Shown here: piece after piece, positions 7,115 to 16,200 of the stretch
How the letters are laid out: every line of letters starts with the position of its first letter
Numbering within the stretch: position 1 is the first letter of the stretch
Source: a virus
Reading direction: 5' to 3' (one strand)
IMG/VR virus record: IMGVR_UViG_3300029787_000046
Location: 1-57,813 of that record
Length of the DNA stretch: 57,813 nucleotides
Notes under the pieces: model-generated
The model's input: only the letters and a program-made list of their open reading frames with translations
The model's database searches: none
Told to the model about the DNA's origin: nothing
Position numbers and translations under genes: made by a program

Positions 7115-8637
7115 TATATTATATCATTTTCAACAGGTAGTTGAGGCAAGGCCATTTCTGAGTCATCTGTTTCAAAATAGTTTTGTGGCAGTGACCAAAC
7201 ATGGATACCTTTCCCCCTTACTCTCCAAAACATTTTTTCTGCTTGTAAGTCCTGTAATCTTAAAGTTATTTTGTTAGAAGTATAGTGGTTAAAATCGTTT
7301 ACAGATAAATGTTTCTTTAAATCTTTTATTTGAAAGTATACCCTTGTTTCTGCCCAGACCGCAACACCTTGCAGAATATCTTCACGCTCTTCACCTTTAG
7401 CTCTTTCCGCAGCGAAAGCATGAAGTAAATCTTCAAACTCACCTTTGAACGTAGCATCAGGCGGTACTTCCACAATAGTCAAATTATCTAACAACAGTTG
7501 TATGCGTGTCTGCCATGCACGTTGATTAACTATAACAGGGAACTTATTTATTTGTGACACACACTCTTTTTGAAACTGTGCTTGACTGGTTAAACCATTG
7601 GTACTAAGCTCTAATCGTTCGCCATCTACATTAAGAATCCAGATAGGGGGGTCACCGTCAATTTTAGTAAGGCTAGACATATCATTGCCTATGCCACTTG
7701 GTCCTACGCCATGCTTCCTTGTTTTACATAACTCTTTATCACAAAAAGGTTTTATGGGTTGGTCTTCACATTTATAAAAGTAATCTTTCTTTTTTAATTG
7801 TCTGATTGTATTGCCTACCTCACCATGACTTAGCGGTGGGCTGAGGTAATCCACATTGTAGCGTTGGACTAACTGCTCCCAATTATCTTCATCAAACATT
7901 CTGGCATATACACCAAGATTAAATAGAGCATTGTTTCGAGAACCCTCGCCAAATCCTTTACTGCATAAGTGCTGTAAACAAGGTGGTCCTTCTTCTAATA
8001 CTCCCTCTTTTGTACCAAACCCCATATTAAGTTTACGAAACTGATTTGGAGTTATAATATAATCTTTACAGTATTCTATAAACTCTTCTGGCGTTAGTGT
8101 TTCTGCATTTTGGTCAAACGCATACCGAGTAGATTTAGATCCACTGAAGTAAGGCATATTAAGAAAGTTGCCCGTATCGCCCCTATCTAGCAATATTGTT
8201 GTTTGTTTTGGGAATATTTCACTCCCTGCAAAACCAAGAGCTGCACTTAGCTCGGTTAATCTGCGCTGCATATCTTCAGCTTCTACAGGCTCACTTAAAA
8301 ATATCCATACATGAGCTCCACCGCTTTTAGTCCTGCCCACTACAGCAGGGATTTTATTTTTAGCTAATGTTTTGATTAAATCTTTATGACTAACACTGTA
8401 TTCATCAATATCTATCGCACCCCAATGGCAAGTATTATCACTTTTAATTGGTATGATTCCAAGACCTGTGCCACCTTTTAAATGGTCTTCCCACATAGCT
8501 ATCGTTGTAGGTTCACGAATAACTTTTGCTGTGCCTTGTTTCTTTCCGTCTGTTTCTCTATTACTCTTTACAACATATGTGCCATGAGCAATATCGCTGC
8601 CTTTAAATAAATCGTAAAAATCTTGTGCAAGTGACAT
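7114..8637 (-). CDS. Archaeo-eukaryotic-type (AEP) DNA primase
   Basis: This 507-residue primase-polymerase has an N-terminal catalytic domain. It shows CHWGAIDIDEY (70-80, metal-binding Asp75 and Asp77), VVGRTKSGGAHVWIFLSEPV (99-118, the conserved S-x-H-like strand) and a downstream YFSGSKSTRYA segment. Beyond it are cysteine-rich stretches, GPPCLQHLCSKGFGEGSRNNAL (about 219-240) and KPFCDKELCKTRKHG, that resemble PriCT/PriL-type metal centres. The last 150 residues look like a winged-helix end. Such AEP primases replace DnaG-type enzymes in many marine phages. With the downstream SF1 helicase it would prime synthesis for the phage PolA. Confidence 0.85.
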   Translation of the reverse strand: MSLAQDFYDLFKGSDIAHGTYVVKSNRETDGKKQGTAKVIREPTTIAMWEDHLKGGTGLGIIPIKSDNTCHWGAIDIDEYSVSHKDLIKTLAKNKIPAVVGRTKSGGAHVWIFLSEPVEAEDMQRRLTELSAALGFAGSEIFPKQTTILLDRGDTGNFLNMPYFSGSKSTRYAFDQNAETLTPEEFIEYCKDYIITPNQFRKLNMGFGTKEGVLEEGPPCLQHLCSKGFGEGSRNNALFNLGVYARMFDEDNWEQLVQRYNVDYLSPPLSHGEVGNTIRQLKKKDYFYKCEDQPIKPFCDKELCKTRKHGVGPSGIGNDMSSLTKIDGDPPIWILNVDGERLELSTNGLTSQAQFQKECVSQINKFPVIVNQRAWQTRIQLLLDNLTIVEVPPDATFKGEFEDLLHAFAAERAKGEEREDILQGVAVWAETRVYFQIKDLKKHLSVNDFNHYTSNKITLRLQDLQAEKMFWRVRGKGIHVWSLPQNYFETDDSEMALPQLPVENDII

Positions 8638-8655
8638 GGCTACCTCCTAATTAGT

Positions 8656-8721
8656 GTAGACCATCTCCCTAACCCCTATGATATAGGTTCTACCCACATA
8701 AGTGAAAAGAAAATGGTCTAC
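8656..8721. promoter_or_regulatory. Spaced 9-bp inverted repeat and possible promoter before the primase gene
   Basis: GTAGACCAT (8656-8664) is repeated inverted as ATGGTCTAC (8713-8721). Between them on the minus strand is a possible promoter, TTTCAC, 16 bases, TATATC, and a second imperfect dyad around CCCTATGATATAGG. The arrangement could be an operator flanking the primase promoter. The promoter itself is weak by consensus. Confidence 0.4.
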
Positions 8722-8725
8722 GCAG

Positions 8726-8747
8726 TATGGGGTCATGACTCCCCATA
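8726..8747 (-). terminator. Hairpin after the SSB-like gene
   Basis: TATGGGG (8726-8732) pairs with CCCCATA (8741-8747) around TCATGACT. It lies 10 bases after the stop of the SSB-like gene on the minus strand. No clean U run follows, so it may attenuate rather than stop transcription. Confidence 0.45.
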
Positions 8748-8756
8748 ACTGTTCTT

Positions 8757-9575
8757 TTACATGATGTCTTGGTTGCCATCACTTGTATTAGGGGTTACGT
8801 TTTTAGCCTCTTCAGGGGCTTCTTCTTTTACCTTTACCTCACCTGCCTCTACAGATTTTGCAAAACCAACTGCTGATTCAAAGATATCTTTATCAGCAGG
8901 AACAGAAAGATTTAATGCACGTTCACGGCTAATATCCCAACCAAACCAGTTACCTTTATCATTTTTCTCTGGTGTAGTTTTTACAGTATATACTTGTGAC
9001 ATGAGAGGCAGAACATAAATACCGTTTTTACCTTTAGCTGTCATAGATTGCGCTTGTGTCAACCACTTCCTGCCCTTTTTAAGTTGTGTAGATGACATAG
9101 TCATAAGCACACGCTGAGCACCAAATGTAGGGTGTAACATCAACACAAAAAACTGCGATGTGTTGGTTAATAGATTGCCATTTGGCAACATATCTTGCCC
9201 TCTTTCATTTTGGGTTGTTGTATCCTTAATAGGATCATCAGGTAAGTAAGAGCCAACGTACCCACCACCTTGTTCACGTTGTTTCCATTCAACAAAACGT
9301 CTGTTGTAATGGCATGGCACAACTTGAATGCCTTGTTCACCATTATACACTTCGTTCAATACTGTATTGAACATCATACCTGCTTCTGCTCCAGGAACAT
9401 AAGCACCATCTTGTTTATTAACTTGTGGCGAAAGCTGTGCAAGAATCCTAAGGAATGGTATTGAAAGGTCTTCTGCACCTACCTCACCAAATCCTGTGCC
9501 ACTGTATTCTTCCATACCCTCGTAGGAAACTACGTTTGAGCTTTTAGTCTTAGTTAGTTCTTTAGTATCTGACAT
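8757..9575 (-). CDS. Probable single-stranded DNA-binding protein
   Basis: This 272-residue protein has a beta-rich, aromatic-rich core (for example SQFFVLMLHPTFGAQRVLMT and NWFGWDISRERAL) and a long acidic tail (EVKVKEEAPEEAKNVTPNTS, ending DGNQDIM). A disordered acidic C-terminus is typical of phage SSBs such as T7 gp2.5 and is used to recruit replication partners. It is the third gene of the early unit, directly before primase, helicase and polymerase. Proteins of this look are called SSB in several marine phage genomes. I rate the function as likely but have no decisive motif. Confidence 0.6.
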   Translation of the reverse strand: MSDTKELTKTKSSNVVSYEGMEEYSGTGFGEVGAEDLSIPFLRILAQLSPQVNKQDGAYVPGAEAGMMFNTVLNEVYNGEQGIQVVPCHYNRRFVEWKQREQGGGYVGSYLPDDPIKDTTTQNERGQDMLPNGNLLTNTSQFFVLMLHPTFGAQRVLMTMSSTQLKKGRKWLTQAQSMTAKGKNGIYVLPLMSQVYTVKTTPEKNDKGNWFGWDISRERALNLSVPADKDIFESAVGFAKSVEAGEVKVKEEAPEEAKNVTPNTSDGNQDIM

Positions 9576-9578
9576 ATT

Positions 9579-10139
9579 TTACCCTTTCTTTGGAGTAGTA
9601 ATTTTTGCTTTTTCTCCGATGTAACCACCGAACAGTTCATCTGGTATCGAAATACCGTTTTCAGTAGACTCTTTGTACCAAGCCTTTAATGACATAGGTT
9701 CTACCCATTTCCTACTATTGACGGGCATACCTCTTTCTGTCAATTCTTCTGCAAACTTATTTGCTTGTTCTTCTTGTCCGCGAACAAAGTTTGTAGCTAC
9801 TTGGTTCTTTATAAGGTCACCGAAGCCATTGTCCAGTAACCATGTAAACGATTCGTCTGCTTTATCTTTTGGTATAGAAGCACTGTAGAATTTGCTTATT
9901 TTAATTTCTGAGCCATCTTCCAAACCAATTTTAGTCATATTATATTCAGCCATCGCAGCAGGTAATTGTTCCTCTGCTACTTCTTTTAAACTTCTTTTAG
10001 TTTCTTTCACCTCCTCTTCTAAAGCTTTCACACGCTCTTCCAATGTTAATTGCAAACGAGCAAGCTTACTTACTCTACTCATGCCATCTTCATTTATTGC
10101 ACTGAACTGTTCTGCGACAGATTCAAAGTCGCTACTCAT
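9579..10139 (-). CDS. Coiled-coil protein of the replication block, unknown function
   Basis: This 186-residue protein has an N-terminal coiled coil (about residues 25-60, LTLEERVKALEEEVKETKRS) followed by a globular part with NKFAEELTERGMPVNSRKWV and SLKAWYKES. Its ATG overlaps the stop of the upstream gene as ATGA, and only three bases separate it from the SSB-like gene. It may partner the SSB-like protein in replication or recombination. I do not recognise the family by name. Confidence 0.6.
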   Translation of the reverse strand: MSSDFESVAEQFSAINEDGMSRVSKLARLQLTLEERVKALEEEVKETKRSLKEVAEEQLPAAMAEYNMTKIGLEDGSEIKISKFYSASIPKDKADESFTWLLDNGFGDLIKNQVATNFVRGQEEQANKFAEELTERGMPVNSRKWVEPMSLKAWYKESTENGISIPDELFGGYIGEKAKITTPKKG

Positions 10140-10462
10140 TTGTCACCTCCTGGTCTATAATTTAGGTCTGCGGTTAAGGGAAAATACTTTCCATCTTGCC
10201 TATCCCATTTTAACATTTTGAATTTACCCCTGTTTGCTCTTGCTGCGAGGCAAGCACATAACGCAATAACAACAGGGTCTCCTGCTAAAATAAGGTAGTC
10301 CTCATCAGAAAACTTACTGAGCTTTCTGTTAATTTGTCTAATAATAGGTTGTGTAGAATAACTTGCTTGCTCTCCTGCAGGTACAAGTATTTCTACATCA
10401 CCGAAGCTAGTGGCATCTGTAATGTCACGGCCTCGCATTTCTTGGGTAATATAAACTGTCAT
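10136..10462 (-). CDS. First gene of the early unit, conserved phage protein of unknown function
   Basis: I place the start at the ATG at 10462 because GGAG lies six bases before it; an in-frame GTG four codons upstream lacks a ribosome-binding site. The 108 residues (MTVYITQEMRGRDITDATSF...) include a C-terminal basic segment, RANRGKFKMLKWDRQDGKY. Similar proteins precede SSB-like genes in other phages, but their role is unknown to me. Its position as the first gene behind promoter module A suggests early, high expression. Confidence 0.65.
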   Translation of the reverse strand: MTVYITQEMRGRDITDATSFGDVEILVPAGEQASYSTQPIIRQINRKLSKFSDEDYLILAGDPVVIALCACLAARANRGKFKMLKWDRQDGKYFPLTADLNYRPGGDK

Positions 10463-10621
10463 GTCTTTCTCCACATGGGTATATTTTACTTTACTTTATA
10501 TAGTGTAAAAACAAAAGCAGTAACTTATCCTTTACTATCTCCACTATCTTGTAGGGGTTTTTACTTTTACTAATAGGCACTAAAATTAAAGGAATGACCA
10601 ATAAAATAAAGTCCAATTTAA

Positions 10622-10637
10622 TCGCGCGGACACGAAA
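10622..10637. repeat. 16-bp shared leader motif, copy in module A
   Basis: TCGCGCGGACACGAAA occurs here and, identically, at 49961-49976. On the minus strand it lies about 25-40 bases downstream of the module A -10 box, so it would be in the 5' leader of the early mRNA. It is GC-rich in an AT-rich setting, which supports selection rather than chance. Confidence 0.8.
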
Positions 10638-10660
10638 CTTGAAGATATTGTATATCGTAT

Positions 10661-10688
10661 ATTATAAAATGTTAAAAACGTAAAACAA
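10661..10688 (-). promoter_or_regulatory. Promoter module A (early unit)
   Basis: Minus-strand promoter with -35 TTGTTT (10683-10688), 16-base spacer and perfect -10 TATAAT (10661-10666). The surrounding sequence, from GATAGGA upstream of the -35 to ATACAATATC downstream of the -10, is shared with module B at 50067-50094 with the same spacing. It would drive the replication unit from 10462 leftward. Confidence 0.75.
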
Positions 10689-10790
10689 TCCTATCGGTCT
10701 TTTACCTCTATAAAACAAACCAGATAAAATAACGGTTGTCTACTATATAGCGGTATAATAGAATTAACGTACCCAATAGAAAGAGGGCAA

Positions 10791-12230
10791 ATGCGATACA
10801 AGTTTAAATTCAAGCCGTACGAGCACCAACTCGAAGCGTTAGAAAAATCTTGGACTAAAGAGTATTATGCTCTTTTTATGGATATGGGTACAGGTAAATC
10901 TAAAGTTCTTATAGATAATATTGCTATGCTGTATGACAAAGGCGAAATAGATTCTGCATTGATTATTGCACCAAAAGGTGTGTATAGAAACTGGGAACGT
11001 AAAGAGCTACCAACCCATTTGCCCGATCATGTAAAAGCGAACATTGTTACATGGTCACCTGAAAAAACAAAAAAGAAACAAGAAGAATTAAACACGTTAA
11101 ATAAAATAACGGATGACCTACAAATATTCCTTATGAATGTAGAGGCGTTGTCAACTAAACGTGGGGTTGAGGTTGCTGATAAGTTTTTACTCTGCCATAG
11201 GGCAATGCTTGCTGTAGATGAAAGCACTACTATAAAATCACGAACAGCGAATCGTACAAAGAGTATAATAAAACTTGGCAAAAACGCGCCTTATCGTAGG
11301 ATTCTTACAGGGTCTCCTGTAACTAAATCACCACTTGATTTATACACACAATGTGATTTTTTAGAAAACAATGTATTAGGACATACCTCTTTTTGGACAT
11401 TTCAAAACCGTTATGCTAAAATGGTACGGAAAAATATGGGAGCTCATTCTTTCAACCAAATTGTAGGATATCAAAACCTAAGTGAACTAAATGAATTAAT
11501 AGAAGAATTTAGTTTTAGAGTACGCAAAGAAGACTGTTTAGACTTACCTGACAAAGTATATACTAAACGGTCAGTAGAGTTAACACCTGAGCAACGTAAA
11601 TTATACGACCAATTAAAACGAAATGCACTCGCGATTATTGAAAACGAAGGCATGGTTTCTGCCTCTACTATCTTAACTCAACTATTAAGGTTGCAACAAG
11701 TTTGCTCTGGTTTTGCAAAGCTAGAAGATGGGCGAATGATCAAAGTTCCAAGTAACAAGCTAACTGAGCTTATGTCTGTATTAGAAGAAACAGATGGTAA
11801 AGTAATTATATGGGGAAACTTTACCCATGACCTTGAAATTATAGGCGAAGCTCTTGCCAAGCAGTATGGTGCTGAATCTGTAGAATTGTTTTATGGTGGA
11901 ACTCCAGGAGAAGAAAGGCAGTTAATTGTTGAAAGGTTTCAAGATAAAGACGATCCTCTGAGGTTTTTCGTTGGGCAACCACGCACAGGTGGCTACGGTC
12001 TGACTCTGACAGAAGCAAAAACAGTGATCTATTACAGCAATGGATACGATTTAGAAGTTAGATTGCAAAGTGAAGATAGAGCTCATCGCATAGGTCAAGT
12101 AAACAAAGTTACCTATATTGATATTATTGCAGATAAAACAAGTGATGAAAAAATACTTAGAGCGTTGCGTAATAAAATAGACATTAGCTCACAAGTATTA
12201 GCTGAAGGTTACAAAGATTGGATAATATAA
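10791..12230 (+). CDS. SNF2-family DEAD-like helicase/translocase
   Basis: This 479-residue SF2 protein is a minimal SNF2-type motor. Motif I is MDMGTGKSKVL (30-40), followed by Ia-like ALIIAPKGVYRNWERK, motif II AVDEST (a DEST variant of DEAH), motif III ILTGSP, motif V TGGYGLTLTEA and motif VI LQSEDRAHRIGQ. It lacks extra domains, so it probably translocates on double-stranded DNA to remodel protein-DNA complexes, recombination intermediates or replication forks. It is the only gene on the plus strand, diverging from the early unit and ending one base before the convergent small gene at 12231. Independent control is likely. Confidence 0.9.
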   Translation: MRYKFKFKPYEHQLEALEKSWTKEYYALFMDMGTGKSKVLIDNIAMLYDKGEIDSALIIAPKGVYRNWERKELPTHLPDHVKANIVTWSPEKTKKKQEELNTLNKITDDLQIFLMNVEALSTKRGVEVADKFLLCHRAMLAVDESTTIKSRTANRTKSIIKLGKNAPYRRILTGSPVTKSPLDLYTQCDFLENNVLGHTSFWTFQNRYAKMVRKNMGAHSFNQIVGYQNLSELNELIEEFSFRVRKEDCLDLPDKVYTKRSVELTPEQRKLYDQLKRNALAIIENEGMVSASTILTQLLRLQQVCSGFAKLEDGRMIKVPSNKLTELMSVLEETDGKVIIWGNFTHDLEIIGEALAKQYGAESVELFYGGTPGEERQLIVERFQDKDDPLRFFVGQPRTGGYGLTLTEAKTVIYYSNGYDLEVRLQSEDRAHRIGQVNKVTYIDIIADKTSDEKILRALRNKIDISSQVLAEGYKDWII

Positions 12231-12401
12231 CTATGTGCTCGTAACTTCTAAACAAGCTACTTTCATTGAGTTATGTGTTACCAGTATTTTTGCTTTTTCT
12301 GCTTGAGCCAAACACTCTTCTTTATCAGAGTATGTGCCGATTTGATAATAATGCAAATTATCTGTATTTATAAAGTGTAGAAAAATTAAAACATAAATCA
12401 T
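12231..12401 (-). CDS. Small secreted or membrane protein at the end of the late unit
   Basis: I read a 56-residue ORF whose ATG overlaps the stop of the 12398 gene as ATGA, which strongly favours coupled translation. The N-terminus (IYVLIFLHFI) is hydrophobic like a short signal or anchor. The rest is soluble with two cysteines (DKEECLAQAEKAK and MKVACLEV) that could pair in the periplasm. It is the last gene of the late unit, directly abutting the convergent SNF2 gene. It may assist lysis, but this is only a guess from its position beside two other membrane proteins. Confidence 0.6.
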   Translation of the reverse strand: MIYVLIFLHFINTDNLHYYQIGTYSDKEECLAQAEKAKILVTHNSMKVACLEVTST

Positions 12402-12853
12402 TTAAAATAATCCTTTATATCTAGCCAACCCATATAATGTAGATAACCGATAGCTCCAACAAATGTGAATATGAGTAATACGATTATACCCACTACAGTA
12501 ACCATGAACTCTTGTTTTTGTATAGCGTCACGCCTTGCTTGAGCTTCAGCTTCGCGTTTTTCTGCTAAAACTTCTTTTCTGATTTTTAAAAGCTCTAACC
12601 ATTTTGATCTTCCGTAAGTCTGTGTGATCCACTCTTGGAGTTCAGCTTCTGCTTCTGCTGCTTGTCTAATTTTCGCCCAACGATCCAACGCCGTAGCATT
12701 GGTGCTTTTGCTTGATATACCTTTTTTCTGTAATTTTTTCTTAGCTTGGTCAGTTGCGTCAAAAAATTGTCCGATCTGCTTACTTAGACCTGCGACAGTT
12801 TTACCTGCGGCAAGACCTGTTTTCAGTCCTGCTAAAATTGTTAAGGGATCCAT
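12398..12853 (-). CDS. Membrane protein with C-terminal transmembrane segment
   Basis: This 151-residue protein has a glycine/alanine-rich start (TILAGLKTGLAAGKTVAGL), a long charged helix (about 40-115, many Glu/Arg/Gln) and one strong membrane segment near residues 118-140 (FMVTVVGIIVLLIFTFVGAI). It has the plan of a tail-anchored coiled-coil protein. It may be part of the ejection or lysis apparatus. The family is not recognised. Confidence 0.65.
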   Translation of the reverse strand: MDPLTILAGLKTGLAAGKTVAGLSKQIGQFFDATDQAKKKLQKKGISSKSTNATALDRWAKIRQAAEAEAELQEWITQTYGRSKWLELLKIRKEVLAEKREAEAQARRDAIQKQEFMVTVVGIIVLLIFTFVGAIGYLHYMGWLDIKDYFK

Positions 12854-12855
12854 AC

Positions 12856-13266
12856 TTACATCCCATCAGAATTTATAGGGCGTCTTGTCAGGTATTCCAT
12901 TGTGTTTTCTAGAGTTTTTATTCTAGCTTGTAGCTTGACGATCTGATTAAACTGTAACAGAAAGCCCTCTTGCGTTTCATAAACTTCCTCAAACTCTTCA
13001 TAGATTTCGTCAATAGTTTCGCCACCATCCTCTTCAACTTCTATGATGTAATCTATAATTTCATCTATTCGCTCTTTGTTTTCTTCAACATCTCTCATAA
13101 GATTGGTGCGATCAGTTGCATTATTCTCTACCGTTAAAACATTTACCGTTTCTTCAAGGTTTGCTATCGTACTAGCTTGTTGTGCTGTCCACCATATAAA
13201 ACCACCAATCTGGGCGATTACAACCCCGACTACAGCAATACTTACTTTTGGTAATTTATCAGCCAT
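12856..13266 (-). CDS. N-terminally anchored coiled-coil protein (spanin-like layout)
   Basis: This 136-residue protein has an N-terminal membrane segment (VSIAVVGVVIAQIGGFIWW, about 8-26) followed by a long, very acidic coiled coil (NKERIDEIIDYIIEVEEDGG, EIYEEFEEVYETQ) to residue 125. An inner-membrane anchor with a periplasmic coiled coil is the plan of i-spanins. It is not beside the holin/endolysin genes, so the comparison is structural only. It has a two-base gap to the next gene. Confidence 0.65.
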   Translation of the reverse strand: MADKLPKVSIAVVGVVIAQIGGFIWWTAQQASTIANLEETVNVLTVENNATDRTNLMRDVEENKERIDEIIDYIIEVEEDGGETIDEIYEEFEEVYETQEGFLLQFNQIVKLQARIKTLENTMEYLTRRPINSDGM

Positions 13267-13280
13267 TAGTTTCTCATCAA

Positions 13281-16200
13281 TTAAGTTAGAGACATAATTC
13301 CTTGTTTAGCATTTTGTCGTTTTTCTATAGCAGCAAGCGTTGGATCAAAAGGGAAAAGATCAGTAGCTGAAGCTGTTTGAGTATTTGTTTGTTGCGTATT
13401 TACTACAGGTGCAGGAGGCAAAGTGTTGCTTCCATACTGTTCTCCTGTTTCTTGGTCAAACAAAAACGGATTAGTTTTATCATACGGTTTAGGCAAATTC
13501 ACTGGCGGTAATTCAGATTTCTCAGGTAACTCAAAAGCTTTAGGGAACTCTATCATAATATCTTCTGCAGGACTTTCTTTACCTATTGATTCTCGTACGG
13601 TGGGTAAAACTCCTATATTAAATAAAATAGAGTTTATAGCTCTATTCGTTTCTGGGGTAATACTAAAATCTTGTGGTCCTTCTTTAACTAATAACTTTGC
13701 TACCTCAGGATTAAACATCATCTCTTTAAATAAAGCATCTGCTCGAGCTGCTGACCTTGCAGATAATCCTCTTGTTATAAAGTAAGCTGCTGCTGCTTTT
13801 GACCCAATCCTACCTTCTTGTAAGGCAACGAAACGTGTAGAAGCTCCTGCTACACTTGTACCAAGTTTAGAAGCAAACCTAGACATTAAGTCTTCAGATT
13901 TCATTCCTGCTCCTGCCACCATAGGAGTTGCGAAAACTCGTTCAGCGGCATCTGCAACTAAATACATATTATCTATATGTGTTTTATCAAATATCGCATT
14001 GAGTGATCTTTCATTATTAACAAGAAACTTTTTAAAATCAAGCGGATTATCTAAAGCACTAGGACTATTACCCAATGCTTTCTGCATAACTGCTGCTCTA
14101 AATGCTTCTAATACTTCTGGATCTTTACCTATTTTTGTTTTAACTTCACGAGCTAATCTAGGGCTTTTTAAAATATCATTTATAAGTTTTTCAGGATCTT
14201 CTACTTTCATAGCTCTAGCTACGGCAGAATACATGGCATTCTGATTAACTATTTTTTTACGAGTATCTAAAGTAGCTGCTCTTGAAGTTAATTGATTTAC
14301 TAAATTCTGAGTATCAGAAAGTTCATCAAACAAACCAAGCTCTGCCAAAGTTTCTCTATTATTATTCATATATCTGTTAATAGCATTTGGTTTAAATTCA
14401 CCACCAACTACACCCACTGATCTAATCTCATCTAAAACAGCAGCTCGCACATTGCTTAATTGAGTTGCATTATCACCAAACAAAGTCATAAATTGTTTTG
14501 CAGTATTGCTATCTTTTAAAAAAGCTTTTGCTACTTGCTCATCAGCTAAATAGTAAACAGGTCTATCACCAGTTCCCCCTCTACCTTTAGCTAAGATTTT
14601 TATTACCTGACTCGTTTCAAAAGGACGTATTACTGTTTGATCGTAATAGTTTTGAAACTCTTTAAATTTTGTATTAGTTCTACCAAATGCTTCACCTAAA
14701 TCGTCTAATGTTTTTGCAAGGATAGCTAAAGTTCTTTGATCTGATTTATTATTAGTCGCAAAAGCTTTCCCTATTTGTGAGCTTACTTGGTCTCTAAACA
14801 TTTTCCAATCTTGGAAAGATATTTTCTTTAAATCACTTTCAATAAAATTTTTAACTGTGCTGTTTAATCCTTGATAACTAAGTGCCTCTTCACCTGCTCT
14901 TGAAGTTACTGCATTACGAACAGTTGTTTTAGCTGCCTCAAGAGCATCCATAGAGGCTACTTGATCTGCATTATTTATATTTAAATTTTTAGCTAGAGCT
15001 TCTGCCGATTCTTTAGCTTGTGTATGAGCGGCTGTAACAATTTGTCTTATTTCTTGACCTGCTTCTGATCTATTACTTATTTGAGGATAAACTCCTGTAT
15101 CAGCATCTGTTAAAATAGAAATCTTGGTTGATAACTCTTGTTCACCTTTGTTTATTCTGCCTAATGTTAATACATACTTTTGTTTAGCTGCATCATACAC
15201 AACTAAAGGGGCATCATCGATAGCATTCCCTGTAAATTTTTGAGTTATAAAATTAGACATAGCGTTGAGTATATTTTCTTTTCTCGCTAAGTTTTTTCTT
15301 GTAAACTCAGGTGTGGCTGATTGTTCTATCGCTGCTTGTGTTTTTAAAGTAGGCGCATCTAAAGTAGCTTCTGCAGGACTAATAACAATACGCTCGTCAG
15401 TATACGGCTGTAAGTTTGTTTCAATTTCAATAGCTCTTTTTATATTAGCTTCATTACCAACAGCCGCCTCTTGTAATTGTTTATCTACAATCGCTTGAGC
15501 TTCTTCTCCTCGTCTGCCTGATCCTGGTTCAACCTTACCTGACTCAACTCTTACATTGTCAATAATATCTCCACCCTTGCTAACTGTTTTTTTCAAAGCC
15601 CAACCGACTGGAGTAACGACACCTTTTTTAACACCATAATAAATAGCAGGTCCTCCAAAAGGTAATAACCCACCGAGTCCTGTTTGTGTGCCAAATAAAT
15701 CTTCTTCTGCTTGTATACCCAAACCAGAAACACCACCTAATCCTGTTTCAACGGCAACTGCTGTTCCAGGAGTAGTAACGAAAGGTTTAGTTACAACATC
15801 CATAACTCTATCTTTTACTCCCTTATAAACCTGAGGAAGTTTTTGAGCAGTTTTAGCATATGCACTAGCCAATCCTGCAAAAGGCAACGCTATAGCACCT
15901 CCTTGACCTACTGCGCGTCCATAACGGTCATAAAAAGGATCTTGTTCTGAAGTTCCTACATAGCCATCTACACCATAAGATAAAATGTAGGGGATTAATA
16001 TTCTTTGTGATTCAAAATCATCTGAGTTAAATATTCGCAACAATATATCTTTATCTATTTCAGAACCAGTCGCAGCATTATATCCTGAAGTAATAGCATT
16101 AATAGCTGCATCAGGTAACGCAGCTAGTGAGCTATTAAACCCTTTTGCTATTGATCTTAATGGATCTAACACAGTTTCTATGGGATCCATAATTCTTCCA

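Larger units (their letters stand above)
10463..10790. promoter_or_regulatory. Divergent regulatory region between the early unit and the SNF2 gene
   Basis: This 328-base AT-rich non-coding stretch holds promoter module A for the minus strand (separate entries), the 16-bp motif shared with the late region, and a probable plus-strand promoter. The plus-strand -10 is TATAAT at 10754-10759, with no good -35 at standard spacing; it is followed by AATAGAAAGAGGGCAA before the SNF2 ATG. It also contains a short tandem sequence, ACTATCTCCACTATCT, near 10533. An origin of replication here is possible but not shown. Confidence 0.6.

Noticed and set aside
10463-10790. tRNA or structured RNA gene in the divergent region
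   Set aside because: No cloverleaf or extended stem was found by eye; the region is explained by promoters and the repeat.
14045-14244. Antisense ORF 13999-14244 and others in the 1044-residue gene
   Set aside because: Composition follows the opposite strand of a long real gene; no leader or motif.
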